Source: Mucilaginibacter saanensis
GTDB lineage: Bacteria > Bacteroidota > Bacteroidia > Sphingobacteriales > Sphingobacteriaceae
Assembly (NCBI RefSeq): GCF_014200575.1
Contig: NZ_JACHBZ010000009.1
Location: 56,144-120,143 of the forward strand
Direction of reading: 5' to 3'
DNA length: 64,000 nt
This document shows positions 9,264 to 20,448 of the stretch, in pieces. A model generated the notes under the pieces. That model ran no database searches. It saw nothing but the letters and a program-made list of their open reading frames with translations, and was not told where the DNA came from. The first letter of the stretch is position 1, and each line of letters begins with the position of its first letter. A program made the position numbers and the translations under genes.

Positions 9264-10631
9264 TTACGGCGCAAATACCAATGTTCTTTCAGGATACCTG
9301 ATGGCATAGGTTGATACGATATTCTTTATATAATCATTACCCGGATACGGAGTAAGGTAGCTTTTTAGCTGCTGAACGTTATCGGCATCAAAATAATGAG
9401 AAATATAACCCATACCATAAAACTGACCTTTCTCAACCAGTATACAGCTATGTTCTTCGCCATTGCGGCCCTCATCGCGGATGGCATAGGTAGGTAATGC
9501 TTGCTTAAGCTCATCAATAGCCTTATTTACTTTCTGATTATAGTCATCAACAGATTCAACGCCCTCGCAGGCACAGGAAGAGCCCCCGGCCCCTGTACAC
9601 GGATCATTATTTTTCTGTATAAAACATAATTTGGGACAAAGACTAAAGGCCTCAATCAATTTATTTAGCAAATTATACCCATCCAATAAGGAATGGCAGG
9701 TGTATATAGGGTCGCTATACTTACGATGTTTGTCAACCGCCAGCCGTACGTAGCCACGCTGATCTTCAAAAGCGTAAAGGCAGTACGCGTTCTCAAACCG
9801 TTTCAGGGAGCGGTTATATTTGGGCCACAAACGTTTAATTTCAATAGCCTCCAGTACAAAGGCAATTAACTCGGTACCGCAAACCTGGAAGGTAACCTGG
9901 TGAATATTACGTAAAAACTCCTGTCGCTGTAAGCCGGGATTATTACCCGTAAAATGACTGCTTACCCTTTTTTTGATATTTTTTGCTTTGCCTACATATA
10001 TCACTTTACCTTTTTGATCATGAAAATAATATACGCCCGGAGTGTACGGTAGCTTGTCCACATCTTTTTTTGACAGGTTTGGCGGCAATACCTGCTCCTT
10101 AGAGTTTTGCTTTAAAGCCTGTTTAATATGTCCTTCGCCATCACTATTGATCAGCAGGGTGAACAGCTCGGCTGTAGCTTCAGCATCACCTGCGGCACGG
10201 TGGCGGCTTTCATTATCTATACCTAAATGCCTGCATAAGCGTCCAAGACTGTATGACGGTAGCCCGGGCAATATCTTACGACCCAAACGTACGGTACATA
10301 GCTTGTTGCATTGCAGATCGTAACCGGCTGCAGCCAAATGATAGCGTACAAAGGAGTAATCAAAATTTACATTATGTGCAACAAATATTTTGCCGTGTAT
10401 CAGGTGATAAATATCGGCAGCCACATCCTCAAAGGGAGGGGCCTGTTGTACCATCTCATTGGTGATGCCGGTTAAGGCACTTATATAAATCGGGATTTCG
10501 CGGTGTGGGTTTACCAGTGTTTCAAAGCGTTTAACCACTTTTTTGCCATCGTGTATGCATATAGCAATTTCTGTTATGCCATTAGCGCTGGCGTGTCCCC
10601 CGGTGGTCTCAATATCAACAATGGCATACAT
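9264..10631 (-). CDS. DnaQ-like 3'-5' exonuclease fused to GIY-YIG (UvrC/Cho-type) nuclease
   Basis: A 455-residue two-domain nuclease. Residues 1-170 are a DEDDh exonuclease like the DNA polymerase III epsilon subunit: IVDIETTG (motif I), AHNVNFDYSFV (motif II) and HRAAGDAEAT (motif III) are intact. Residues about 195-290 are a GIY-YIG domain: PGVYYFHD followed by IYVGKAKNIKKRV. The remaining 160 residues include a cysteine cluster near CLFIQ/CTGAGGSSCACE. Such fusions are known in Actinobacteria and Bacteroidota and suggest a repair nuclease; the biological role is inference. A minus-strand -7 box TACATTTG (10643-10636) ends four bases before the ATG, so the mRNA may be leaderless. Confidence 0.88.
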   Translation of the reverse strand: MYAIVDIETTGGHASANGITEIAICIHDGKKVVKRFETLVNPHREIPIYISALTGITNEMVQQAPPFEDVAADIYHLIHGKIFVAHNVNFDYSFVRYHLAAAGYDLQCNKLCTVRLGRKILPGLPSYSLGRLCRHLGIDNESRHRAAGDAEATAELFTLLINSDGEGHIKQALKQNSKEQVLPPNLSKKDVDKLPYTPGVYYFHDQKGKVIYVGKAKNIKKRVSSHFTGNNPGLQRQEFLRNIHQVTFQVCGTELIAFVLEAIEIKRLWPKYNRSLKRFENAYCLYAFEDQRGYVRLAVDKHRKYSDPIYTCHSLLDGYNLLNKLIEAFSLCPKLCFIQKNNDPCTGAGGSSCACEGVESVDDYNQKVNKAIDELKQALPTYAIRDEGRNGEEHSCILVEKGQFYGMGYISHYFDADNVQQLKSYLTPYPGNDYIKNIVSTYAIRYPERTLVFAP

Positions 10632-10874
10632 ATTTCAAATGTAAATATTTTGCTAAATATTTTAGTGTTTTTTTAAGATAAAAGATTAAGGGAGATCAAA
10701 GATAAAGGACTGTAGGATAAAAAATGGGAAGGGTGAAAGACAAAGGACATGAGGATTAAAGATAAAGAGATAAAAAAATGCGTCATTTTGAGGTATGAAG
10801 TAATCTCCAATAAAACAAACTTGTCATCCTGAGCGACAGCGAAGGATCTGTTCATGGATAGGCATATCGTACAC

Positions 10875-11130
10875 CCGCTCTTGGCCGCGGGAGGGCCAGT
10901 TACTTTTGTTGCCACAAAAGTAACCAAAAAGGCTGCCAGCAGATAGGCTTCTTTGCCGCACGAGGCCTTTACCCTGCAAACAGGGCAGAACCACGGACTG
11001 CTAAACCTTGCCTCCACTTTGTTCGCTCAACGTCTCCGCTTCGGCAAGGTTTGCTAATGCCGTTGCTTACACACCATTCCGCCATGTTCTGCCCCGTTTT
11101 CGCCCGAAGCTTTTCTGCTGACGGGAGTTT
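10875..11130. repeat. GC-rich dispersed intergenic element
   Basis: About 250 bases with clearly higher GC than its surroundings. It contains a perfect 11-base inverted repeat (GTTACTTTTGT, 10899-10909, with its complement at 10914-10924). It is bracketed by two GTCAT-type repeats in the same orientation. Similar blocks recur between genes in related Sphingobacteriaceae as I recall them; no transposase is present. It may be a non-autonomous mobile or REP-like element (inference). Confidence 0.45.
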
Positions 11131-11266
11131 GGTTGTATTTATTTGTCATCGTACAAGCAATAAAAATTAAACTTGTCATGCTGAAAGGAGTGAAGCATCT
11201 ATTCATCGGCTTGCACAACTCTATATCTCACTCACCACGCGTTATTGCAATGAAGCGCAGGAAAAA

Positions 11267-11302
11267 GAAAAGCCCTGAAAGATAATTCTTTCAGGGCTTT
11301 TC
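11267..11302 (-). terminator. Rho-independent terminator after yidC
   Basis: Perfect 15-base arms (GAAAAGCCCTGAAAG and complement) with a six-base loop, 27 bases past the yidC stop. Read on the minus strand it is followed by a T-rich run. Confidence 0.85.
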
Positions 11303-11328
11303 TGTATTGTCTTTTATCTGACAAAAAA

Positions 11329-13161
11329 CTATTTTTTCTTTGGCTGTACTTGTTGCTGACGCATCATTTCTTCCATGCGGGCGCCAAAGCCTGATTTTTT
11401 CTTTTTAGGATCATCAGGTTTCTTCTTGTTCTCCTGGATCTGTGCGTGTATCTTTTTATCATCAACCATGAATTTAATCAGGTATTGTTGTAAAAAGGTA
11501 AGCATGTTGGCCAGGAAGTAGTAGTAGTTCAATCCTGATGGATAGCTGTTCAGTGTAGCCAGGAATATGATTGGTGTGATGTAACCAATATACTTCATCT
11601 GTCCGGTTGCACCTGATATCTGGTTGTTGAAATAGGTGTAGATCAGCGTTGAAATGGTCATCAGTAAACACATTAAACTGATGTGATCGCCAATAAACGG
11701 TATAGTAGGGAATGTTAATACCGCATCATAGGTTGACAGGTCATGCATCCATAAAAAGCTTTCGCCACGGAGCTCAAATAAGCTTGGGAAAAAGCGGAAA
11801 AATGCAATTACAATAGGCATCTGTATCACCAATGGCAAACAACCACCTAATGGGTTTACTCCTGCTTTTTTGTATAGCTTTAAATATTCCTGTTGTAACA
11901 GGGTAGGGTTATCTTCGCCAACCTTAGTTTTAATTTCATCCATTTCAGGCTTCAGCACACGCATTTTAGCCATTGAAAGGTATGATTTGTAAGTAAGCGG
12001 CGATAATACCAGCTTAAGCACAACAGTTAACGCCAGGATAATTAATCCGTAGTTCCAGTTAAACTGTTTCAGGAAGTTAAATACCGGTAATACAGCAAAT
12101 TGGTTAATGTATTTTAAAGGTCCCCAACCTAAATCAACTAATTTTTGTAGATCATTACCCTGGTCTTTTAACGTAGAGTAACGGTTAGGACCGAAATAAA
12201 ACTCCAACGGTACACTGCCATCAGTTCCTCTGGCAATGGTCAGGTCGGCTTTCATTTGTTTCACATCAGCACTGTCGGCTACATCTGTTGATACAGACAG
12301 GTTTGATTTGCTGATTGGGTTTTTAGCGATCAGCACATTTGAAAAGAAGTGTTGTTTAAAGGCAACCCATGACATTTTTTTGTCGCTGATATCTTTTTGG
12401 TCGTCTTTAGATACGCTCAGGTAATCCACATGATCTTCCGTATTATAGTAATACACGGTAGAGTACTGGCGTTCCTGTTTCATATCTTTTTCCTGCTTGT
12501 GCAGGCTGGCTGCCCAGTTGATATTTACGCTGCTGCTGTTGTTGATAACGCCATCAAGCCCGGTTGGTTTAATAATTAAGCCTAATTTATAACCAGTGCC
12601 TTTTAAAGAGTATACATAATCAATATACTGGGTAGGGCTGTAAGTTAAACGTAAAGTAACTGATGCCGAATCATTTTCGGCAACTTTAAGCTCAGGTACA
12701 CTTGATGTAAAATAATAATCATCGGTTTTAATGTTCTTATCGCCGGTGTTAAAATTTAAACCAAAATGATTTTGTGCACCATCAAAAAGTACTAATGGTT
12801 TTTTGCTGTAAGTTTTAAAGTTTTTTAACTCAACAGATGCAACTTTACCGCCACGGGTGCTTAATTTAATAAGTAGGTCTTTGTTTTCAAGCGTGATAAA
12901 TTTTTCGCTGCCTACAGAGGCTGCGCCAAAAGGGCTTTTTAAGGTGGCTGAGTCTGCGACTGTTGATTTAGCCGCTTTACTGGTATCAAACTTTGCTGTA
13001 GCGGCCGTGTTTACTTTGGCCAGGCCAGCCTTTCTTAATGAGTCCTGGCGCTGCACCAGGCGCTCTTTTTTAAGTTCGGCATCAGATGGCTTTAAAAAGT
13101 AAATTGAGCCAGCTATAATAGCCATGATCAGGAATAGTCCTGTAAACGTATTTTTATCCAT
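11329..13161 (-). CDS. yidC: Membrane protein insertase YidC
   Basis: A 610-residue YidC/Oxa1 family insertase that places membrane proteins in the inner membrane alone or with SecYEG. An N-terminal membrane anchor (about 5-24) is followed by a large periplasmic beta-domain (about 80-350). The conserved five-helix insertase core lies at about 365-570 and includes KMRVLKPEMDEIK and NPLGGCLPLVIQMPI. The C-terminal tail is Lys/Pro-rich (ends QPKKK), typical for ribosome contact. pyrG ends 24 bases upstream, so the two form an operon; a terminator follows. Confidence 0.96.
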   Translation of the reverse strand: MDKNTFTGLFLIMAIIAGSIYFLKPSDAELKKERLVQRQDSLRKAGLAKVNTAATAKFDTSKAAKSTVADSATLKSPFGAASVGSEKFITLENKDLLIKLSTRGGKVASVELKNFKTYSKKPLVLFDGAQNHFGLNFNTGDKNIKTDDYYFTSSVPELKVAENDSASVTLRLTYSPTQYIDYVYSLKGTGYKLGLIIKPTGLDGVINNSSSVNINWAASLHKQEKDMKQERQYSTVYYYNTEDHVDYLSVSKDDQKDISDKKMSWVAFKQHFFSNVLIAKNPISKSNLSVSTDVADSADVKQMKADLTIARGTDGSVPLEFYFGPNRYSTLKDQGNDLQKLVDLGWGPLKYINQFAVLPVFNFLKQFNWNYGLIILALTVVLKLVLSPLTYKSYLSMAKMRVLKPEMDEIKTKVGEDNPTLLQQEYLKLYKKAGVNPLGGCLPLVIQMPIVIAFFRFFPSLFELRGESFLWMHDLSTYDAVLTFPTIPFIGDHISLMCLLMTISTLIYTYFNNQISGATGQMKYIGYITPIIFLATLNSYPSGLNYYYFLANMLTFLQQYLIKFMVDDKKIHAQIQENKKKPDDPKKKKSGFGARMEEMMRQQQVQPKKK

Positions 13162-13185
13162 TATCTATCGTATCGTACAATTTCT

Positions 13186-15257
<2,072 letters not shown>

Positions 15258-18200
15258 ATGCAGTATAATAAAATTAATAACCTGTTGGGCTGGCTATGCC
15301 TGTTAATAGCATTTACCACCTATGTGTTAACCCTGGAGCCATCTGTTAGTTTTTGGGATTGCGGCGAATTTATATCCTGTGCTTACCGGCTGCAGGTATC
15401 GCACCAACCCGGCTATCCTATGTTTGCCATGCTGGGTAAACTTTTTTCCCTGCTATCAATGGGCGATCATACCAAAGTATCGTATTTTACAAATTTAGGC
15501 TCGGCCCTGGCCAGCGGCGCAACGGTGATGTTTTTGTTCTGGACTATCACCGCGCTGGCCAAAAAACTACTCCTTGCCAAAAATCAGGAGGCAACCACAC
15601 CGCAACTCATATCAATCATGGGAGCTGGCCTGGTAGGGGCACTGGCTTTTGCGTATACCGATACTTTTTGGTTTTCGGCGGTAGAAACCATTGTTTTTGC
15701 GTTATCGTCATTATGTACCGCTGCGGTGTTTTGGGCCATATTAAAATGGGAGGCCCATGCTAATGAACCCGGAGCCGATAAATGGATTATATTTATTGCG
15801 TATGTAATGGGTTTATCTATCGGGATACACCTCTTAAACTTGCTAAGCATACCGGCAGTAACCATGGTTTATTACCTGCGCAGGTATAAAAAGCCAACAG
15901 TAAAAGGCGGTATTATGGTGTTTTTGATCAGTATAGGCATACTGGGCCTGGTACAATACGGCATCAGGGAATACACCATTAAGATAGCTGCTTATTTCGA
16001 CCTGTATTTTGTAAATTCATTAGGCTTAGGTTTTGGCAGCGGAGCCATATTCTTTTGCCTTATTATTGCAGGCCTGTTGGCAGGCGGTATCTTTTATAGC
16101 ATCCGCAGTAAAAAGCGGGTATTAAACCTGGTGCTTTTATGTCTGGCGTTTATTTATTTCGGTTACGGCTCATTTTTTTATATCCCCATCAGGGCAACCG
16201 CCAATACTAACCTTAATAATTCGCATCCTGATAATGTTTTCACACTTAACGGTTATCTCAATCGTATACAATACGGAGAAACGCCTTTGCTTTACGGGCC
16301 ATATTTTGATGCTAAGGTTATTGACCAAACCGATGGTAACACGCTATACCGCAAGGGGCAAAACAAGTATGAGGTAGCCGGTAAGAAACAAAATTATGTG
16401 TTTGATCATAATACCATAATGCCCCGTATGCAAAGTACCGAGGGCGATGCGGATTATGCTCAAAATGTGCAGTTCTACAAACAATGGCTGCAACTGCCCG
16501 ATGGTCAAAGTCCAACCTTTGCCGATAATGTGAAGTGGATGCTGAGCTGGCAAATGTATCAGATGTATTGGCGCTACTTTTTATGGAATTTTGTGGGCCG
16601 CTATAATGATGCCGACGGCCAAACCAGTACCCAGGCCATTGACGGCAACTGGACATCGGGCTTATTTGATGGGGGTAAGCACCTGCCAAAATCTGTTACA
16701 GATTCAAATACCTATACCCCATTATATGCCCTGCCGCTTATTATTGGTTTACTGGGGATGGTTTATCATTTCAGGCGCAGACGAGCCGATGCGATGATCA
16801 TAGGTCTGCTTTGGTTTTTTACAGGTTTGGCAATCGTACTGTATGTAAACCAGGCTAATTTACAACCCCGTGAGCGCGATTACTCTTACGTGGGTTCCTT
16901 TTATGCGTTTGCTATATGGATAGGGTTAGGTGTATTGGCTATAAATGATTTGGTACGTTGCAAAGTAAATGCGCAGGGTGCTGCACTGGCTTCTGTGGCT
17001 GTTTGTTTGCTGGTGGCACCGGTATTGCTGGCCCGGCAGGAGTGGGGCGGACATGACCGGTCGTCAAAAATGACGGCGCATGACATGGCTTACAATTTCT
17101 TGATATCGTGTCCTAAAAATGCTATTCTGTTTACCTATGGCGATAACGATACCTACTCCCTTTGGTATGATCAGGAGGTTGAAGGCGTAAGGCCCGATGT
17201 ACGGATTGTATGTAATAGTTTGCTGGGCATGGACTGGTATATACGCCAGATGCGGAAGCCCATGAACCAGTCGGCTCCTTTGCCTTTAACCATGTCTTTT
17301 GATAAATACAAACAGGGGATACGTGATATAATTGCTTACAATGACGCAAAAATTCCGGGCTATGTTGATGTAAAGGAGGTGTTTGACTTTATAACCTCTG
17401 ATGATAGCCGTACCAAAGTACAGTACCAAAACGGCGAAACGATGAACTATCTGCCCACCAAAAACTTTAAACTGGCTATTAACCCTGCCGAGGTGGTAAA
17501 ATACGGGGTTGTTGCCCCCGCGCAAAAAGATAAACTGACGAGTGAGATGGAGTGGCAATATCCTGGTAATTATATACTAAAAGACAACCTGGCCATTATG
17601 GATATTGTAGCTCATAACAACTGGAAAAGGCCCATTTGCTTTAGCATTGGCTTTGGTCAGGATAATATGGGGGGATTGAAGCCCTACATGTACAAAGAGG
17701 GCTTTGTTTATCACCTGATTCCTTTTAAGGCTGATACCGCTGTTCATGACCAACTGAGCAAGGTTAATAGCCTGGTGATGTATAATAACGTGATGAATAA
17801 ATTCAGGTACGGCAATTTTAAACATGCCCATTATCTGGATCCGGTTTCAAGAACGGAGTTTTATCCTTTTATGGAAACTACTTTTCATGACCTGGCCCAG
17901 GGACTGATCAAAGATGGCCGGAATGATCTGGCGCTGAATGTGGTGCATAAATTTGATCAGGAAATGCCCGATATTAATCCTAATATTGATACGGCTCACC
18001 GCAAACTGCTCCTGGCACAGGTGGCTTATAAACTGAATGATAAGGAACTGGCCAATCGCTATGTAAAAGGTATTGACAGCTATCTGACCGATCAACTGGC
18101 TTATAATTATACGCTATTGCAAAATAGGTCTGAAGCTTTGAATATAAACGAGGTGCAGTACCAGTTATATGTTTTGAACGGATTGGCCGATACTACAAAA

Positions 18201-18290
18201 AACTATAAAGAAACAGCCATGTATAACCAGTTTCAGGCACAGCTTGATGATTACGGGAACAAATTTGCTGCTTTACTGAACAGGCAATAG
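15258..18290 (+). CDS. DUF2723 polytopic membrane protein (GT-C type, TMEM260-like)
   Basis: A 1010-residue protein with about ten or more N-terminal membrane helices and a soluble C-terminal half. The N-terminal SVSFWDCGEFI motif (about residues 30-40), followed by HQPGYPMFAMLGK, is the hallmark of DUF2723; the acidic pair resembles the catalytic Asp/Glu of GT-C lipid-dependent glycosyltransferases. Human TMEM260 of this family is a protein O-mannosyltransferase (GT117). By analogy this could glycosylate exported proteins, but donor and acceptor are unknown. It is a single gene ended by a bidirectional terminator. Confidence 0.85.
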   Translation: MQYNKINNLLGWLCLLIAFTTYVLTLEPSVSFWDCGEFISCAYRLQVSHQPGYPMFAMLGKLFSLLSMGDHTKVSYFTNLGSALASGATVMFLFWTITALAKKLLLAKNQEATTPQLISIMGAGLVGALAFAYTDTFWFSAVETIVFALSSLCTAAVFWAILKWEAHANEPGADKWIIFIAYVMGLSIGIHLLNLLSIPAVTMVYYLRRYKKPTVKGGIMVFLISIGILGLVQYGIREYTIKIAAYFDLYFVNSLGLGFGSGAIFFCLIIAGLLAGGIFYSIRSKKRVLNLVLLCLAFIYFGYGSFFYIPIRATANTNLNNSHPDNVFTLNGYLNRIQYGETPLLYGPYFDAKVIDQTDGNTLYRKGQNKYEVAGKKQNYVFDHNTIMPRMQSTEGDADYAQNVQFYKQWLQLPDGQSPTFADNVKWMLSWQMYQMYWRYFLWNFVGRYNDADGQTSTQAIDGNWTSGLFDGGKHLPKSVTDSNTYTPLYALPLIIGLLGMVYHFRRRRADAMIIGLLWFFTGLAIVLYVNQANLQPRERDYSYVGSFYAFAIWIGLGVLAINDLVRCKVNAQGAALASVAVCLLVAPVLLARQEWGGHDRSSKMTAHDMAYNFLISCPKNAILFTYGDNDTYSLWYDQEVEGVRPDVRIVCNSLLGMDWYIRQMRKPMNQSAPLPLTMSFDKYKQGIRDIIAYNDAKIPGYVDVKEVFDFITSDDSRTKVQYQNGETMNYLPTKNFKLAINPAEVVKYGVVAPAQKDKLTSEMEWQYPGNYILKDNLAIMDIVAHNNWKRPICFSIGFGQDNMGGLKPYMYKEGFVYHLIPFKADTAVHDQLSKVNSLVMYNNVMNKFRYGNFKHAHYLDPVSRTEFYPFMETTFHDLAQGLIKDGRNDLALNVVHKFDQEMPDINPNIDTAHRKLLLAQVAYKLNDKELANRYVKGIDSYLTDQLAYNYTLLQNRSEALNINEVQYQLYVLNGLADTTKNYKETAMYNQFQAQLDDYGNKFAALLNRQ

Positions 18291-18300
18291 ACGATTAACA

Positions 18301-18327
18301 AAAAAGGTGAGCCATGCTCACCTTTTT
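18301..18327. terminator. Bidirectional terminator between convergent genes
   Basis: Arms AAAAAGGTGAGC and complement around a three-base loop, flanked by A-run and T-run. Lies between the DUF2723 gene (+) and the secreted protein gene (-). Confidence 0.85.
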
Positions 18328-18334
18328 TGTTAAA

Positions 18335-18907
18335 TCATCCGCCAATATTATATTGCTGAACAAGGTTTCTGATCTGTTTAAAGCTGAATTTGTTTTCGGC
18401 TGTGTATTGATCATAAACCACTTGATTATCGTTGATGAGGGCAGCAAATTCCATTTTACGCTGTTTTCTTGATTTAGAAATAATCAGATCTTCGGTTTTT
18501 AATTGTTTTACAGTGTCGGATCCTTTGGCAACAAACCATTTGGTGACATTGGTAGTGCTGTTATTGACATAAACTTCCGTAACTTCTTCATACAAACTTA
18601 TCTTTCCGGTTTCCAAAACGGTTAAAAAATCGGGTTTGGTTTTACCTTCTTTAATAACAGCTCTGTACAGAGTTTGCTTTTTGCTGATGTAGTATGCTTT
18701 GATATCTTCGGGCTTAATTTTTATAGCATGACTGTTAGGCGTTGTTTTGTAATTGCCATCGCCACAGGTTATTAAAGGTATTTTGATGGTGCAGGGAATG
18801 GAATCACCTTTGGTTGTAATCACATAATCCTGATTCTGGGCTTTTACACTTAAAGTGAATAAAATAGCAGCTGTGCAGATGGCTACTTTTTTAAATGTGA
18901 GTTTCAT
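18335..18907 (-). CDS. Secreted protein of unknown function, paralog A
   Basis: A 190-residue protein with a signal peptide (residues 1-23, cut after VKA). I do not recognise a named family. The mature start DYVITTKGDSIPCTI, a middle IKPEDIKAYYISKKQTLY and the C-terminal KFSFKQIRNLVQQYN are shared with the next gene upstream (19015-19593), so the pair are paralogs. The pattern of a short beta-rich chain beginning with a 'KGDTIxC' strand is common in Bacteroidota periplasmic proteins. No enzyme motif is visible. Confidence 0.75.
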   Translation of the reverse strand: MKLTFKKVAICTAAILFTLSVKAQNQDYVITTKGDSIPCTIKIPLITCGDGNYKTTPNSHAIKIKPEDIKAYYISKKQTLYRAVIKEGKTKPDFLTVLETGKISLYEEVTEVYVNNSTTNVTKWFVAKGSDTVKQLKTEDLIISKSRKQRKMEFAALINDNQVVYDQYTAENKFSFKQIRNLVQQYNIGG

Positions 18908-19014
18908 GGCAGTGTGAGGTTAATGTAAACACAAAGTTATTACATGTTTAACCGCACAGTGTTATACTAATGCCATAAATAACAATTAGTTGATAAGCGC
19001 TGTGGCTTTTTGCG

Positions 19015-19593
19015 TTATTTTTTAATGGGTTCGCCGGTGTTGTATAGGTGAACAAGGTTTGCTATCTGCTCAAAACTAAATTTATCTTCAGCAACATATT
19101 TGTCATAAATTTCTTTCTTGTCCTTAAGCATTTCAGAAAAGCTGTCTTTACGTTGCTGTCTTGATCTGGTGGCAAAAAGGCCATTAGTTTTTAATAAGGA
19201 AACCGTATCTGATCTTTTGCCTACAAACCAGTTGGTTGTTGTTGTGCTGCCATATTGTGAGTAAGAATAGTAAGTAACCTGATACAAGCTGATATTTCCT
19301 TTTTCTACCACCTCCATAAATTCTGGCTTATTTTTATCGTCACGGTGAACCAATGTGTAAAGTGTTTTCTTCTTGGCGATATCAAACTCTTTGATGTCAT
19401 CGATTTTTATACGCTTTGAGTCATCCATCCCGGGGGCCTTATAGCTAAACGCCCCGAATATAGATTTACTTACTTTACAATGTATGGTATCTCCTTTTAA
19501 GGTTATTACATAGTCCTGATCCTGTGCTCTCGCATTAAAAGTGATCAAAAGTATTACGCCGCATAACAGCACTTTAATAAATGATGATTTCAT
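19015..19593 (-). CDS. Secreted protein of unknown function, paralog B
   Basis: A 192-residue paralog of the preceding entry with a signal peptide (cut after ARA near residue 23), DYVITLKGDTIHCKV at the mature start and KFSFEQIANLVHLYN at the end. It starts 20 bases after kdsB and is probably co-transcribed with it; paralog A follows after 107 bases. The link with kdsB hints at an outer-membrane or periplasmic setting, but this is only context. Confidence 0.75.
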   Translation of the reverse strand: MKSSFIKVLLCGVILLITFNARAQDQDYVITLKGDTIHCKVSKSIFGAFSYKAPGMDDSKRIKIDDIKEFDIAKKKTLYTLVHRDDKNKPEFMEVVEKGNISLYQVTYYSYSQYGSTTTTNWFVGKRSDTVSLLKTNGLFATRSRQQRKDSFSEMLKDKKEIYDKYVAEDKFSFEQIANLVHLYNTGEPIKK

Positions 19594-19613
19594 GATAGGT
19601 TAGGTAATATTGG

Positions 19614-20342
19614 CTATAATTTTAGTTTTAACAAATCCTCTGGTACGTCAACCGCGTAGGTTTCCAGCTCGGTTTCGGCTGTTTTTATGCGGTATCCGTT
19701 CTCTATCCAGCGTAATTGTTCCAGGCTTTCGGCTTTTTCTAAGGAAGATACAGGTAGTTTGGTAATCTGCTGCAATATATCGGCGCGGTAACCGTATATG
19801 CCAATATGTTTAAAGTAAGTGTAAAATTCAAGCCAGTTCTGAGGTTCTTGTCCGCGGATGTGAGGCAGGGTGGAGCGCGAAAAATAAATAGCCTCTGACA
19901 GTTTATTGATCACCACTTTGGGCGAGTTGGTATTAAACAGTTCCTCTTCTGTTTTAATACGTTTAATGAGTGTGGCCAGTTGGGTATCCGGGTCACTGAA
20001 ACATGCTGCCAGTTTGGTGATCTGTTCTGGGTCAATATAAGGTTCATCGCCCTGTATGTTAATGATCACCTCATATTCGGGATGCAGCAGGGCCACTTCG
20101 GCACAGCGGTCGGTACCACTTTGGTGGGTATCGGCAGTCATTACCGCAACGCCGCCAAAGGCCTGCGTGTGGTTAAATATGCGTTCATCATCAGTAGCTA
20201 CAATAACCTCAGTAAGCCTATCGCATTTTTTTGCCTGCTCATATACCCGCTGAATCATGCTTTTACCTGCAATATCAACCAAAGGCTTGCCCGGGAAACG
20301 GGAAGATGCATAACGGGCGGGGATAATACCGAGAATTTTCAT
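19614..20342 (-). CDS. kdsB: 3-deoxy-manno-octulosonate cytidylyltransferase
   Basis: A 242-residue enzyme that activates KDO with CTP to CMP-KDO for lipopolysaccharide core synthesis, in the cytoplasm. The N-terminal nucleotide-binding IIPARYASSRFPGKPL and INIQGDEPYIDPEQI (about residues 95-110, with the metal-binding Asp) are diagnostic. Length is close to E. coli KdsB (248). It is followed at 20 bases by secreted paralog B and preceded by the deoxynucleoside kinase gene. Confidence 0.95.
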   Translation of the reverse strand: MKILGIIPARYASSRFPGKPLVDIAGKSMIQRVYEQAKKCDRLTEVIVATDDERIFNHTQAFGGVAVMTADTHQSGTDRCAEVALLHPEYEVIINIQGDEPYIDPEQITKLAACFSDPDTQLATLIKRIKTEEELFNTNSPKVVINKLSEAIYFSRSTLPHIRGQEPQNWLEFYTYFKHIGIYGYRADILQQITKLPVSSLEKAESLEQLRWIENGYRIKTAETELETYAVDVPEDLLKLKL

Positions 20343-20448
20343 TTGTTAAGTTATAGGTCTTACGTAATGTGTTGTACGTTCGGCATTATATATAAATGAC
20401 TGTTTTTAATACTTTTATCAACGTAAGACGTATGATTGTGCAATCTCA

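Larger units (their letters stand above)
10632..11328. other. 697-base gene-free region with dispersed repeats
   Basis: Between the exonuclease and yidC. From left: an AAAGG-type purine tract (10675-10770), a GTCATCCTGA repeat (10820-10855), a GC-rich element (10875-11130), a second GTCAT repeat (11171-11208) and the yidC terminator. An open frame of about 114 codons at 10673-11017 spans unrelated repeat types and has no recognisable family, so I do not call a gene. Confidence 0.6.

Noticed and set aside
10673..11017. Open frame of 114 codons on the minus strand
   Set aside because: It spans an AAAGG tract, a GTCAT repeat and part of the GC-rich element; composition and lack of any family argue that it is read-through of repeats.
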